NCBI GenBank assembly: GCA_900755995.1
Contig: CAAEIM010000027.1
Coordinates: 1-6,724, forward strand
DNA from: Clostridia bacterium
GTDB taxonomy: Bacteria > Bacillota > Clostridia > Oscillospirales > Acutalibacteraceae
Length of the DNA stretch: 6,724 nt
Reading direction: 5' to 3'
The position numbers and the translations under genes were made by a program. A model generated the notes under the pieces. It searched no databases, was not told the origin of the DNA, and worked only from the letters and a program-made list of their open reading frames with translations. Below are positions 1 to 6,414 of the stretch, one piece after another. How positions within the stretch are numbered: the stretch's first letter is position 1; each line of letters starts with the position of its first letter.

Positions 1-577
1 GGTTTAAAAAAAGACCAGTGGGTCCGCGGGCCCCGCCGATAATACCGATAGCGCCTGCCTCAGCCTCTGTAAAGCCAAGGAAAATAGCACCGGTAAAGGT
101 GATGAAAATACCAATCTGAGCAGCTGCACCGAGGATAAAGCTCTTTGGATTTGCTATAAGAGGGCCAAAATCTGTCATACAGCCGATACCTAGGAAGATA
201 AGCGGAGGATAGATTCCAAGCTTAACACCCTGATAGAGATACCACAGCAAGCCGCCGTTGGTTGGATAGTTTACATATTCAACGCCGTTCAGCTCTGTGA
301 TAGGATACTGAACAGCACCTGCGTGGCTCTGAAGATACTCCGTAAGCGGTATCATCTCTGTTGAAGGAGCGCCCATAATGTCGGGATAAAGATTTACCAA
401 AAGCATACCAAAGGCTATTGGCAAAAGCAAAAGCGGCTCATATTGTTTTTTAATAGCAAGGTAAAAGAGAACTATTGATATTCCAATCATAACATAGTTC
501 TGCCAGTTAAGAACCATAAAGCCCGAGCTGTTAAATATACCGATAACGGCATCTACGAAGCCTTGTAATATTTCCAT
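1..577 (-). CDS. Sodium ion-translocating decarboxylase beta subunit, N-terminal part (OadB/MmdB/GcdB family)
   Basis: This is the membrane subunit that couples decarboxylation of a carboxybiotin group to Na+ export. Only the first 192 codons are in the window; the gene continues past the left edge (family members are about 370-430 aa). Visible family signatures are PLLLLPIAFGMLLVN near residues 48-62, GCMTDFGPLIANPKSFILGA near 138-157 and an IGIIGGA-GPT motif near 177-187. Several hydrophobic segments fit a multi-pass membrane protein. A polar stretch of about 40 residues (roughly 65-108) lies between the early helices. The start at 577 is supported by AAAGGA nine bases upstream. The gene begins 30 bases after the gamma gene, so the two are almost certainly co-transcribed. 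The oddity is residue 184: the family has Asp in GGADGPT, but the sequence reads Arg (codon CGC at 26-28), close to the window edge. The sequence does not show whether the substrate is oxaloacetate, methylmalonyl-CoA or glutaconyl-CoA. The family assignment is secure. Confidence 0.93.
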   Translation of the reverse strand, partial: MEILQGFVDAVIGIFNSSGFMVLNWQNYVMIGISIVLFYLAIKKQYEPLLLLPIAFGMLLVNLYPDIMGAPSTEMIPLTEYLQSHAGAVQYPITELNGVEYVNYPTNGGLLWYLYQGVKLGIYPPLIFLGIGCMTDFGPLIANPKSFILGAAAQIGIFITFTGAIFLGFTEAEAGAIGIIGGARGPTGLFLN

Positions 578-607
578 ATTTAATCGTCCTTTCTGAAAAA
601 CTGCGCC

Positions 608-1042
608 TTAAAACGGGCGTGTATTATTAAGTACACCTGCATTAGCCCAAGCAGAGCGCCCTGAAGATGACTTTTTAATACTTTTTATTCTAACTTTTTC
701 AGAAGAACCAAACGTAGTAGCCACAGCAGCGGAAATTACAGCCACAACCTCCTGAGGAATACCGTCGCTATCAGCAATCGGTGCAGGAGAAACAGTTTCA
801 GTCTTTACAACCTCAGCCTTTGCTGTTTCAGCTTTTTGCTTTTCTTCCTTCTTCTTTTTGTCTTTGTTCTGAACGTTGTAAACAATAGTACCGTAAACTG
901 AGATTATTAAAATCAAAAGAATAAGCACAGCGAATACAACGACAAAGCCGGTTAAGATAACCTTTGCCGAAGCAATGCCTTTTTCAGCCATTGTCAGCTC
1001 ATTGGCAGCATTAGCCAAAGCCGTAACGGCAGCTAAATTCAT
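608..1042 (-). CDS. Sodium pump decarboxylase gamma subunit (OadG family)
   Basis: This is a small membrane subunit of 144 aa that holds a Na+-pumping biotin-dependent decarboxylase together. A short N-terminal stretch is followed by one strong membrane helix (about residues 28-55), a Lys/Glu- then Ala/Pro-rich linker (about 59-92), and a compact C-terminal domain. That domain starts IPQEVVAVISAAVA and ends SAWANAGVLNNTRPF, a tail typical of OadG-family proteins in anaerobic Firmicutes. The frame is open back to an ATG at 1099, but I chose the ATG at 1042. It has GGGGG seven bases upstream, and the upstream ATG sits between the -35 and -10 boxes of a good promoter, so it would not be transcribed. 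The beta gene follows 30 bases downstream. In many such operons a biotin-carrier gene lies between gamma and beta; here it does not. The substrate of the complex cannot be deduced. Confidence 0.9.
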   Translation of the reverse strand: MNLAAVTALANAANELTMAEKGIASAKVILTGFVVVFAVLILLILIISVYGTIVYNVQNKDKKKKEEKQKAETAKAEVVKTETVSPAPIADSDGIPQEVVAVISAAVATTFGSSEKVRIKSIKKSSSGRSAWANAGVLNNTRPF

Positions 1043-1078
1043 AGAACGACCCCCATATTTGTCATTAATACACATAAG

Positions 1079-1107
1079 ATTATACTTTATTTTACGCATT
1101 TTTTCAA
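1079..1107 (-). promoter_or_regulatory. Sigma-A promoter of the decarboxylase operon
   Basis: On the minus strand, TTGAAA (1102-1107) and a perfect TATAAT (1079-1084) are separated by exactly 17 bases. Transcription should start near 1072, giving a leader of about 30 bases before the ATG at 1042. The promoter lies just downstream of spoIVA (stop at 1175), so the decarboxylase genes form a separate, vegetatively expressed unit. It also rules out the longer reading of the gamma ORF. Confidence 0.85.
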
Positions 1108-1174
1108 TAATAAATATGGGAAGAATATTTTTTTGTTGCAGTTGCCAATAATTACTAAGTGTTCAATAATTATT

Positions 1175-2653
1175 TTATAAAATAATACAAATCAAACCGT
1201 TACATCCGTCATTTATAATCTTTTCGATGGTTTCTCCTATCTTTGCCCTTGCGTCAGACGGCATTCGATACAGCTTATTGTGAAGTCCTTCGTTGACAAG
1301 CTCGTGAACCGACTTTCCGAATATGTTGCTCTCCCAGATTTTTTCCGGATTTTCCTCAAATTCTTTGAGCAGATAAGATACAAGCTCCTCCGACTGTTGT
1401 TCCGAACCCACTATCGGAGTGACCTCGGTCTTTGTATAAATCTTCATCATATGAATACTCGGTGCGCTCGCCTTCAGCCTTATGCCGTATTTTCCGCTTT
1501 GCTTGATAATTTCAGGCTCTTCAAGGGACAACTCATCAATAGTCGGCATAACTATGCCGTAACCGTTTTCCTGCACCTGCTCATAAGCCTGAGCAAGCTT
1601 ATCAAAGTCCTTTTTCTTTTTTGATAGGTCCTTCACGCACCTGAACAATGCACATTCGTCTTCAATGTCGATTTCCGACTCCTCGGAAAGCACCTTATAA
1701 AACAGCTTGCTGTCTATGTTAATTCCGATAGTAGCAAAGCCTCTGCCCAAATCAAGACTTTTGATTTCCGTTGATTTTATATATTCGCAGTCGGCAAGCT
1801 CCTGCAAAATATCCTGAACCTGACGGATTTTTTCAATCTTGCCTGCACTCTTTTTGATAGCCTCAAAAATATTCGTCTTGAGCCAATGCTCCTTGTCAAG
1901 CATTACAAGCCATTTGGGAATATCTACCTTAATTTCTTTAATCTTAAACTCAAAAAGCAGCTGTGCAAGGATACGCTTAATTTCCAGCTCATCAAGCTCC
2001 ATACAGCTTACCGGAATAACGGGCACGTTATAATTGGCGCTCATCTCAGCAGCCAGTGCCTTTGCTCTGTCGCTTTCGGGTTCAACGGAATTGAGAAGAA
2101 CAATAAACGGCTTATTGATTTCTTTAAGCTCATTTATTACCCTCTGCTCGCTTTCAATGTAGTCTTCCCTTTCAATATCGCTTATAGTGCCGTCCGTGGT
2201 AATAACCAAGCCTATTGTTGAATGGTCTGTTATAACCTTTTTTGTGCCTATTTCGGCAGCGTCATCAAAGGGAATCTCCTTATCAAACCACGGAGTTTTA
2301 ACCATTCTCGGCTGTTCGTCCTCGCTGTAGCCTATGGCGCTTTTTACAATATAGCCTACGCAGTCAATCATTCTCACATTAAAGGTAGTATTGCTGCCCA
2401 AATCTATTTCAACCGATTCTTCGGGAATAAACTTAGGCTCGGTTGTCATAATTGTTCTGCCCGACGCCGACTGAGGAAGCTCATCAATAGTTCGGCGATA
2501 AACATCCTCGTCATCTATATTTGGCAGAACAAGTGTATCCATAAATTTCTTTATGAAGGTTGACTTGCCCGTTCGCACAGGGCCAACAACGCCTATATAT
2601 ACATCTCCGTCTGTTCGGCGTGAAATGTCACGGTACACATTTCTCTCTTCCAT
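1175..2653 (-). CDS. spoIVA: Stage IV sporulation protein A, spore coat morphogenetic ATPase
   Basis: SpoIVA is a cytoskeletal ATPase made in the mother cell. It is tethered to the forespore by SpoVM and polymerises with ATP hydrolysis into the platform on which the spore coat is built. The protein is 492 aa, the same length as Bacillus subtilis SpoIVA, and key residues fall at the same numbers: Walker A GPVRTGKST with Lys30, the TT pair at 70-71 (a sensor threonine region), and the Walker B-like DCVG with Asp97. Other conserved blocks are ELPQSASGRTIMTTEPKF, EIGTKKVI-HSTIG, EPEIIKQSGKYGIRLKA-APSIHM and the hydrophobic C-terminus GLICIIL, the part that contacts SpoVM in B. subtilis. The ATG at 2653 has a textbook AGGAGGT seven bases upstream. 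The gene begins 11 bases after the SipL-like gene and is probably expressed with it from a mother-cell promoter. No convincing terminator follows it before the decarboxylase promoter. Confidence 0.98.
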   Translation of the reverse strand: MEERNVYRDISRRTDGDVYIGVVGPVRTGKSTFIKKFMDTLVLPNIDDEDVYRRTIDELPQSASGRTIMTTEPKFIPEESVEIDLGSNTTFNVRMIDCVGYIVKSAIGYSEDEQPRMVKTPWFDKEIPFDDAAEIGTKKVITDHSTIGLVITTDGTISDIEREDYIESEQRVINELKEINKPFIVLLNSVEPESDRAKALAAEMSANYNVPVIPVSCMELDELEIKRILAQLLFEFKIKEIKVDIPKWLVMLDKEHWLKTNIFEAIKKSAGKIEKIRQVQDILQELADCEYIKSTEIKSLDLGRGFATIGINIDSKLFYKVLSEESEIDIEDECALFRCVKDLSKKKKDFDKLAQAYEQVQENGYGIVMPTIDELSLEEPEIIKQSGKYGIRLKASAPSIHMMKIYTKTEVTPIVGSEQQSEELVSYLLKEFEENPEKIWESNIFGKSVHELVNEGLHNKLYRMPSDARAKIGETIEKIINDGCNGLICIIL

Positions 2654-2659
2654 CTTTAT

Positions 2660-2667
2660 ACCTCCTA
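2660..2667 (-). promoter_or_regulatory. spoIVA ribosome binding site overlapping the upstream stop codon
   Basis: The minus strand reads TAGGAGGT. The TAG (2665-2667) ends the SipL-like gene, and AGGAGG is the Shine-Dalgarno sequence for the spoIVA ATG at 2653. Ribosomes finishing the first gene end on the initiation site of the second, a layout expected to couple the two translations and keep the two partner proteins in proportion. The coupling is inference; the overlap is seen. Confidence 0.85.
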
Positions 2668-4197
2668 AACTCTCGGAATGAGCAGCATTCGGGAAATATC
2701 CTCGTCCTGTGCCGCTGCCGAATTTTCTTCAATCAGCTTATCAAGCGCTGTATTGTGAGCTTTTGCTATCTCCCACAGGCTTTCGCCTGCCTGGGCAAAA
2801 TATAGCGTAAGGGCACATTCTTCCGGTTTTACGGGTTTATCTTCAAACACTTCAACATCGCAGACAGCACTGAGATTATCCTTGCAAAGTGCATACACGA
2901 GGATTTTAATTTCACACCTTAATTCTACGGTGCTGTCATCTGCCAGTCTGTAGCTGATGCTTGCAACTCTCGGCTCAACATATAAAGCCGTGTTGTACTC
3001 AGAGCTTGAAGTCATAAGGTGGGTATAATCTATGCTTCTTTCAATGAATACGGGCATTTCTTCGCCATTCTGCGCAAGAATACAGATATTCATTTTGCCT
3101 GAAACCGTAATTCCCTTATCGTCACAGGTATATTCGGAGGTTATCTGACCTGACGTTATATTGAGCACCTTGCTGATTTTTCCGTCATCCACTGCAACCG
3201 ATGCTTTTTCAATATGCGAATCATTAAGACTCGCCAAATCGGTGACTACATTAAGCTGCTTGAACTTCGGCTGAGTTGCACAGCTTACGGAATACGAGTC
3301 AGAAACAATTTTTTCATCGGATATTACATATCCCTGCTCAGTAAGGCACAGCTTTAAATCGAGAAGCAAAAGCGGCTTTTCTGACATTACATCGTTTTTA
3401 AGCCTTGTGTCATACGACATAATATCGCACAAAACGCAGTTAACGGTGTTTTCGTCAATGCCCTCGCAGTCAATTATCTGGTTAAACGGCAGCAGATAAT
3501 CAAGCTTTCCTGTTTCCCCACTCTCAACATCGGTAATATAGAACAGCTTTAAATTAATTTCGCCGTTCACCATAAGCTTGCCTGTTACAGCCTTGGTATC
3601 TATTATATTTACGCTTACATCGGAACAAAGCACAGACTCAATTACAGGCTTATCTCCCACCGATATTTCTTCAACCACGCTGAATTGCTCCTGACAAAGC
3701 GAGGTAAGGCTTGCACATTTTGTATTTGTTATTTTGGTTTCAAGGCAGGTATCTGACGGCGGTGAATAAATTTCTGTTTTTTCCGAGGCAAGCACCTTGG
3801 CATACAGCGAAAAAGCACCGTGTATTACAAGCCTGCGAGGGCTTAAAGCTCTGCAGTTTATGTACTCGGGCTTTGTTTTCGTTAAAATCACGGGATTGTC
3901 GGGTGCTTCCTTAACAGAAAAGCTCTGAGAAAAATTCACTGATTGCTCGCAGCACCTGATGCCTTTTTTGACGCTGTCAACATACAGAACATTTACAACG
4001 CAGCTTCCGTCAATCTGAAGCTGTCCGCCCGATAGAGTTCTTGTCTGAATTTTAGGAATAAGCGTACATTTTAATATTTTTTCAATATCCGGACAGTAAT
4101 CGGGCAAGGTTAAATCCACATCGGCAAGCTGTTCGGCAACCGTGTCAAGCACCGCAACAGTTGTGCAAAACGATCGGTTATCCTGATTAAACTCCAT
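2665..4197 (-). CDS. sipL: SipL-like spore morphogenetic protein: SPOCS (DUF3794) repeats plus C-terminal LysM
   Basis: The protein is 510 aa with no signal peptide, so it is presumably in the mother-cell cytoplasm. Its architecture matches SipL of Clostridioides difficile (about 520 aa), which binds SpoIVA and keeps the coat attached to the forespore. The N-terminus carries the SPOCS signature DYCPDIEKILKC (residues 33-44). Three SPOCS-like beta-rich units are suggested at about 30-135, 180-300 and 340-445. The last 48 residues form a LysM domain: LYFAQAGESLWEIAKAHNT at 465-483, ending LLIPRV. In C. difficile this LysM contacts SpoIVA rather than peptidoglycan. The gene directly precedes spoIVA, with the stop codon inside the spoIVA ribosome binding site, which strongly supports the SipL role by context. 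The ATG at 4197 has AAAGGAG about nine bases upstream. The domain call is secure; the name sipL rests on architecture and neighbourhood. SpoVID/SafA are the functional analogues in Bacillus. Confidence 0.9.
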   Translation of the reverse strand: MEFNQDNRSFCTTVAVLDTVAEQLADVDLTLPDYCPDIEKILKCTLIPKIQTRTLSGGQLQIDGSCVVNVLYVDSVKKGIRCCEQSVNFSQSFSVKEAPDNPVILTKTKPEYINCRALSPRRLVIHGAFSLYAKVLASEKTEIYSPPSDTCLETKITNTKCASLTSLCQEQFSVVEEISVGDKPVIESVLCSDVSVNIIDTKAVTGKLMVNGEINLKLFYITDVESGETGKLDYLLPFNQIIDCEGIDENTVNCVLCDIMSYDTRLKNDVMSEKPLLLLDLKLCLTEQGYVISDEKIVSDSYSVSCATQPKFKQLNVVTDLASLNDSHIEKASVAVDDGKISKVLNITSGQITSEYTCDDKGITVSGKMNICILAQNGEEMPVFIERSIDYTHLMTSSSEYNTALYVEPRVASISYRLADDSTVELRCEIKILVYALCKDNLSAVCDVEVFEDKPVKPEECALTLYFAQAGESLWEIAKAHNTALDKLIEENSAAAQDEDISRMLLIPRV

Positions 4198-4228
4198 ATT
4201 TTATCTCTCCTTTTATATTTATACTCAA

Positions 4229-4258
4229 AATATATTAGAGAGCAATTAAAAATATTAC
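4229..4258 (-). promoter_or_regulatory. Candidate sigma-E promoter of the sipL-spoIVA pair
   Basis: On the minus strand, GTAATATT (4251-4258) matches the sigma-E -35 consensus (G-T/G-C-ATATT) at seven of eight bases. After a 14-base spacer, AATATATT (4229-4236) matches the -10 consensus CATACAMT at five of eight. Spacing and position suit a start near 4222 and a 25-base leader. Sigma E is the expected mother-cell factor for spoIVA and its partner in Bacillus and Clostridia. The surrounding DNA is very AT-rich, so chance matches are easy. Confidence 0.45.
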
Positions 4259-4347
4259 ACTCTTATGCCCGACAACTGCCGAGCATTTTATATGGAATAA
4301 GTTTAAAATAAAAAAACTCAGTTCAGGCAGTTAAGGATATATAAAAG

Positions 4348-4365
4348 TTATTTTCGGGAAAATAA
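4348..4365. repeat. Perfect 8+2+8 palindrome upstream of sipL-spoIVA
   Basis: TTATTTTC-GG-GAAAATAA is a perfect inverted repeat with a two-base centre, in the 200-base gene-free stretch between the dockerin-gene terminator and sipL. The tiny centre makes it a poor RNA hairpin but a plausible binding site for a dimeric DNA-binding protein. It overlaps the spacer and half of the -35 of a weak minus-strand promoter-like pair (TTTATT at 4361-4366, TATATA at 4338-4343, 17-base spacer), which would give sipL a leader of about 130 bases. The palindrome is seen; an operator role is inference. Confidence 0.4.
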
Positions 4366-4398
4366 AGTTTTGAATTAAAGAATACTGTATGCTCGGGC

Positions 4399-4433
4399 AA
4401 AAAAACATCGGATTGATTAAAACCAATCCGATG
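4399..4433 (-). terminator. Intrinsic terminator of the dockerin gene
   Basis: On the minus strand, a perfect 10-bp stem (CATCGGATTG with CAATCCGATG, 8-base loop) is followed at once by seven T residues. It begins 26 bases after the stop codon of the dockerin gene. No T run follows on the plus strand, so it acts in one direction and separates this gene from sipL-spoIVA. Confidence 0.92.
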
Positions 4434-4459
4434 CCTTAAAGTTTAATAATTTAATATTA

Positions 4460-6244
4460 TTATAAAGTTATATATCCTGCAAGATAACACTGAATGTCTG
4501 TAGCGTCAATAATATCAACAATGCCGTCCTTGTTAGCGTCTGCATTCTTTAATGCTGCGCTGCTGAGAGTTGATTTCTTAGCAAGGTAATTTTGAAGAAC
4601 TGTTACGTCTGTAATCGAAACCTTTCCGTCCAGATTAACATCGCCGTATTTAACGTTGCCAAGCTCAGTGAGATTAATTGTAAACTCAGGCTTTGAAACT
4701 GAAGCAGAGCTCTGGTATGTACCATTCTTTACAACTGTAACATAATTTGTTTTACCGCTTGACTTGCTGCCTAATGAAAGCTCCTGAAGCTCAAGTTTTA
4801 CATCAACATTTTTGTCAATTTTCTTTTTAACATTAAAGGTTACAGATACCATTGGCTTTTTGCTTGTAAAGTCATACATATTCATAACATCAGAGAATAC
4901 ACCGTAAACAGCTCCTGTTTTCTGATTAATCATACCGCCGTCTGTGATGTATGGAGTAAGACTGTCAGGGTTAGCTATCTCAAGATAATTTGGATCATAT
5001 GTAAGCTCCCACTGACCGTTGGCAACCTTCATTGAAGATTTAATGTTAAAATTAACTGTGAAAGAATTGCTGCCCTTATAGGTTGTTGAGCCTGTAAAGA
5101 TATTTGAAGTTACATTAACCTTAGCATCCTGTGATTGTGTTGTACCCTGAGTTGGCTGTATTGATGTTGTCGGCTGTGTAGGCGTTGTAGGTCTTGTCGG
5201 CTGTGTTGGAGTAACAGTACCGCCCTTACCGATTCTTGCTAAAGGAGAAGTGATTACATCTTCATCATCTTTTTCGTGACTTGTACTTGGGTCGCTACCG
5301 TAATCACCTGTTGCATTATCAAGCATAGTATCGTCAAACGGAACACAGTCAAGCGCAGACTCGCCTCTTGTTGCAACGAGCATTGCACCAATGCCGTTTG
5401 ATTCAATGTAGTTCTTGTCAATTCCGAGAACTGAGAGCGGAATCTTTATCTCATAGAAGGAATCGTACTGAGTATCGTGCTTGCCTGCTGAGCCTGTGAA
5501 GGATTTGTAATCAACCCAATCTGCGCTGTCTGAGTAAACATCTGATATGCTGTCAGAGAAATTAAGTCCCCAAATTGAAGAACAGATATTTGTTGTAGCC
5601 ATTTTATACTCAATACCTGCTGATTTAAACAGCTTGCAGCCTGTTGTGTAGTCAGTATTACCCTGGCTGTCAACTGCTGTGAATATTGCAGGATCACCAT
5701 TACCGACCTTGCCGCTCATATATAAGAGATGGTCAACATGCTGTTCAAACTTAAGACCCATCTTATTACCCCAGATAGGACCGCCTTCGGAGTTTTTATT
5801 TGACATAGATGTGCTTGAAGGATCCACGCTCAAAGCAAGAATAAGAGGAACGTCAAGTACACGTCCGCCGTCAGAAAGAGGACCGTCACCGGATCTTGCC
5901 CAAGTATCGGTGGTGTTTACCATCTGCCAGCCTACATAAAGGTTGTCATTATCCCATGTAGCAAAAAGAGCATATGTATCGAGTACGCAGTTCTCGTGAC
6001 CGCCCTTGTAATGGTTAGCCACATCCCATGCAGCGCCCTGAGCAATAAGCATATCCTCAGACCAATCGCTTGCATCACCGTCAATAGTGATGGTTTTTTG
6101 CATTCCCGTTTTGCCGTTAGGGTTTGTAGCATACTTGCTGCAAAGATTACCGGTTGAAGCGTTTGCTGTAAGAGCAGTTGCAGCGCAGCCTGCCAGCATC
6201 ATTGCAGAAAGTGCAATGCTAACTGTTTGCTTGAATTTTTTCAT
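4460..6244 (-). CDS. Exported CBM9/DOMON-like, cohesin-like and type I dockerin protein
   Basis: This is an exported 594-aa protein with no recognisable catalytic domain. After the signal peptide (about 1-29), residues 49-338 look like a CBM9/DOMON-type beta-sandwich of the kind often used to bind carbohydrate: ITIDGDASDW near 52-61 and NLYVGWQMVN near 101-110. A Thr/Pro/Gln linker (about 344-371) leads to a cohesin-like domain (about 375-511, with WELTYDPNYLE near 412-422). The C-terminus (532-594) is a complete dockerin. Its two calcium loops, DVNLDGKVSITD (535-546) and DANKDGIVDIID (569-580), keep D1, N3, D5 and D12, and each is followed by a helix containing Q-x-YLA. It probably plugs into a scaffoldin at the cell surface and helps hold a glycan substrate, perhaps starch as in Ruminococcus bromii amylosomes; the substrate is inference. 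The signal peptide has both a lipobox (LAGC, 17-20) and an ANA-S site (27-30). It has its own promoter and terminator. Confidence 0.9.
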   Translation of the reverse strand: MKKFKQTVSIALSAMMLAGCAATALTANASTGNLCSKYATNPNGKTGMQKTITIDGDASDWSEDMLIAQGAAWDVANHYKGGHENCVLDTYALFATWDNDNLYVGWQMVNTTDTWARSGDGPLSDGGRVLDVPLILALSVDPSSTSMSNKNSEGGPIWGNKMGLKFEQHVDHLLYMSGKVGNGDPAIFTAVDSQGNTDYTTGCKLFKSAGIEYKMATTNICSSIWGLNFSDSISDVYSDSADWVDYKSFTGSAGKHDTQYDSFYEIKIPLSVLGIDKNYIESNGIGAMLVATRGESALDCVPFDDTMLDNATGDYGSDPSTSHEKDDEDVITSPLARIGKGGTVTPTQPTRPTTPTQPTTSIQPTQGTTQSQDAKVNVTSNIFTGSTTYKGSNSFTVNFNIKSSMKVANGQWELTYDPNYLEIANPDSLTPYITDGGMINQKTGAVYGVFSDVMNMYDFTSKKPMVSVTFNVKKKIDKNVDVKLELQELSLGSKSSGKTNYVTVVKNGTYQSSASVSKPEFTINLTELGNVKYGDVNLDGKVSITDVTVLQNYLAKKSTLSSAALKNADANKDGIVDIIDATDIQCYLAGYITL

Positions 6245-6255
6245 TTTATTCAAAA

Positions 6256-6262
6256 CCTCCAT
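6256..6262 (-). promoter_or_regulatory. Ribosome binding site that decides the dockerin-gene start
   Basis: The minus strand reads ATGGAGG here. The first in-frame ATG (6260-6262) overlaps the GGAGG Shine-Dalgarno sequence (6256-6260) and has none of its own. The ATG at 6242-6244, 11 bases after GGAGG, gives an MKKFKQ start that is a normal signal-peptide beginning. The six extra residues of the longer reading are therefore probably not translated. Confidence 0.8.
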
Positions 6263-6277
6263 AAAAATTACACATAT

Positions 6278-6306
6278 ATTATAATCTTTATTTCACAAAA
6301 ACTCAA
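6278..6306 (-). promoter_or_regulatory. Sigma-A promoter of the dockerin gene
   Basis: On the minus strand, TTGAGT (6301-6306) and a perfect TATAAT (6278-6283) are 17 bases apart. Transcription should start near 6271, about 27 bases before the chosen ATG. It begins right after the T run of the terminator that closes the spoVM unit, so the dockerin gene is a separate, probably vegetative unit. Confidence 0.8.
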
Positions 6307-6307
6307 T

Positions 6308-6351
6308 AAAAAATTAAGATGTGCATATCTTTTTGTAGAAATGCACATCTT
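6308..6351 (-). terminator. Intrinsic terminator of the spoVM transcript
   Basis: An 11-bp perfect inverted repeat, AAGATGTGCAT (6316-6326) and ATGCACATCTT (6341-6351), has a 14-base loop. On the minus strand the stem is followed by AA and six T residues, and the stem can extend by three A-T pairs with one bulge. It lies 63 bases after the spoVM stop and just before the promoter of the next gene. There is no T run on the plus side. Confidence 0.82.
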
Positions 6352-6414
6352 TAATACAATTATGTTATTAACAATTACCAATAAAATTTTCCATAATTTA
6401 GGAAATAAGATGTT

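Noticed and set aside
1043..1099. Upstream extension of the gamma-subunit ORF to an ATG at 1099, adding 19 residues
   Set aside because: This segment contains the -10 box and spacer of the promoter, has no ribosome site, and the added residues are not OadG-like.
1147..1174. Possible terminator after spoIVA: AATAATTA at 1147-1154 paired with TAATTATT at 1167-1174
   Set aside because: The stem is eight A-T pairs only and no T run follows on the minus strand. It is also explained by a direct repeat of CAATAATTA in AT-rich DNA. SpoIVA readthrough into the decarboxylase operon is possible.
1280..2563. Several plus-strand ORFs of 60-115 codons inside spoIVA
   Set aside because: They are antisense shadows of a fully conserved gene, without family features or ribosome sites.
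428..3377. Shared AAGCAAAAGCGGCT in the beta subunit gene and in sipL
   Set aside because: Both encode runs of leucine with the same codons; the match is coding coincidence, not a repeat element.
4266..4283. Minus-strand hairpin GCTCGGC-AGTT-GTCGGGC in the sipL leader region as a riboswitch or terminator
   Set aside because: The seven-pair stem needs two G-U pairs, has no T run, and lies upstream of the candidate start of transcription. No riboswitch architecture is visible.
4312..4335. T run on the minus strand (4312-4318) after AACTGCCTGAACTGAG as a second terminator
   Set aside because: No stable stem precedes the T run, and a strong terminator already lies 80 bases upstream.
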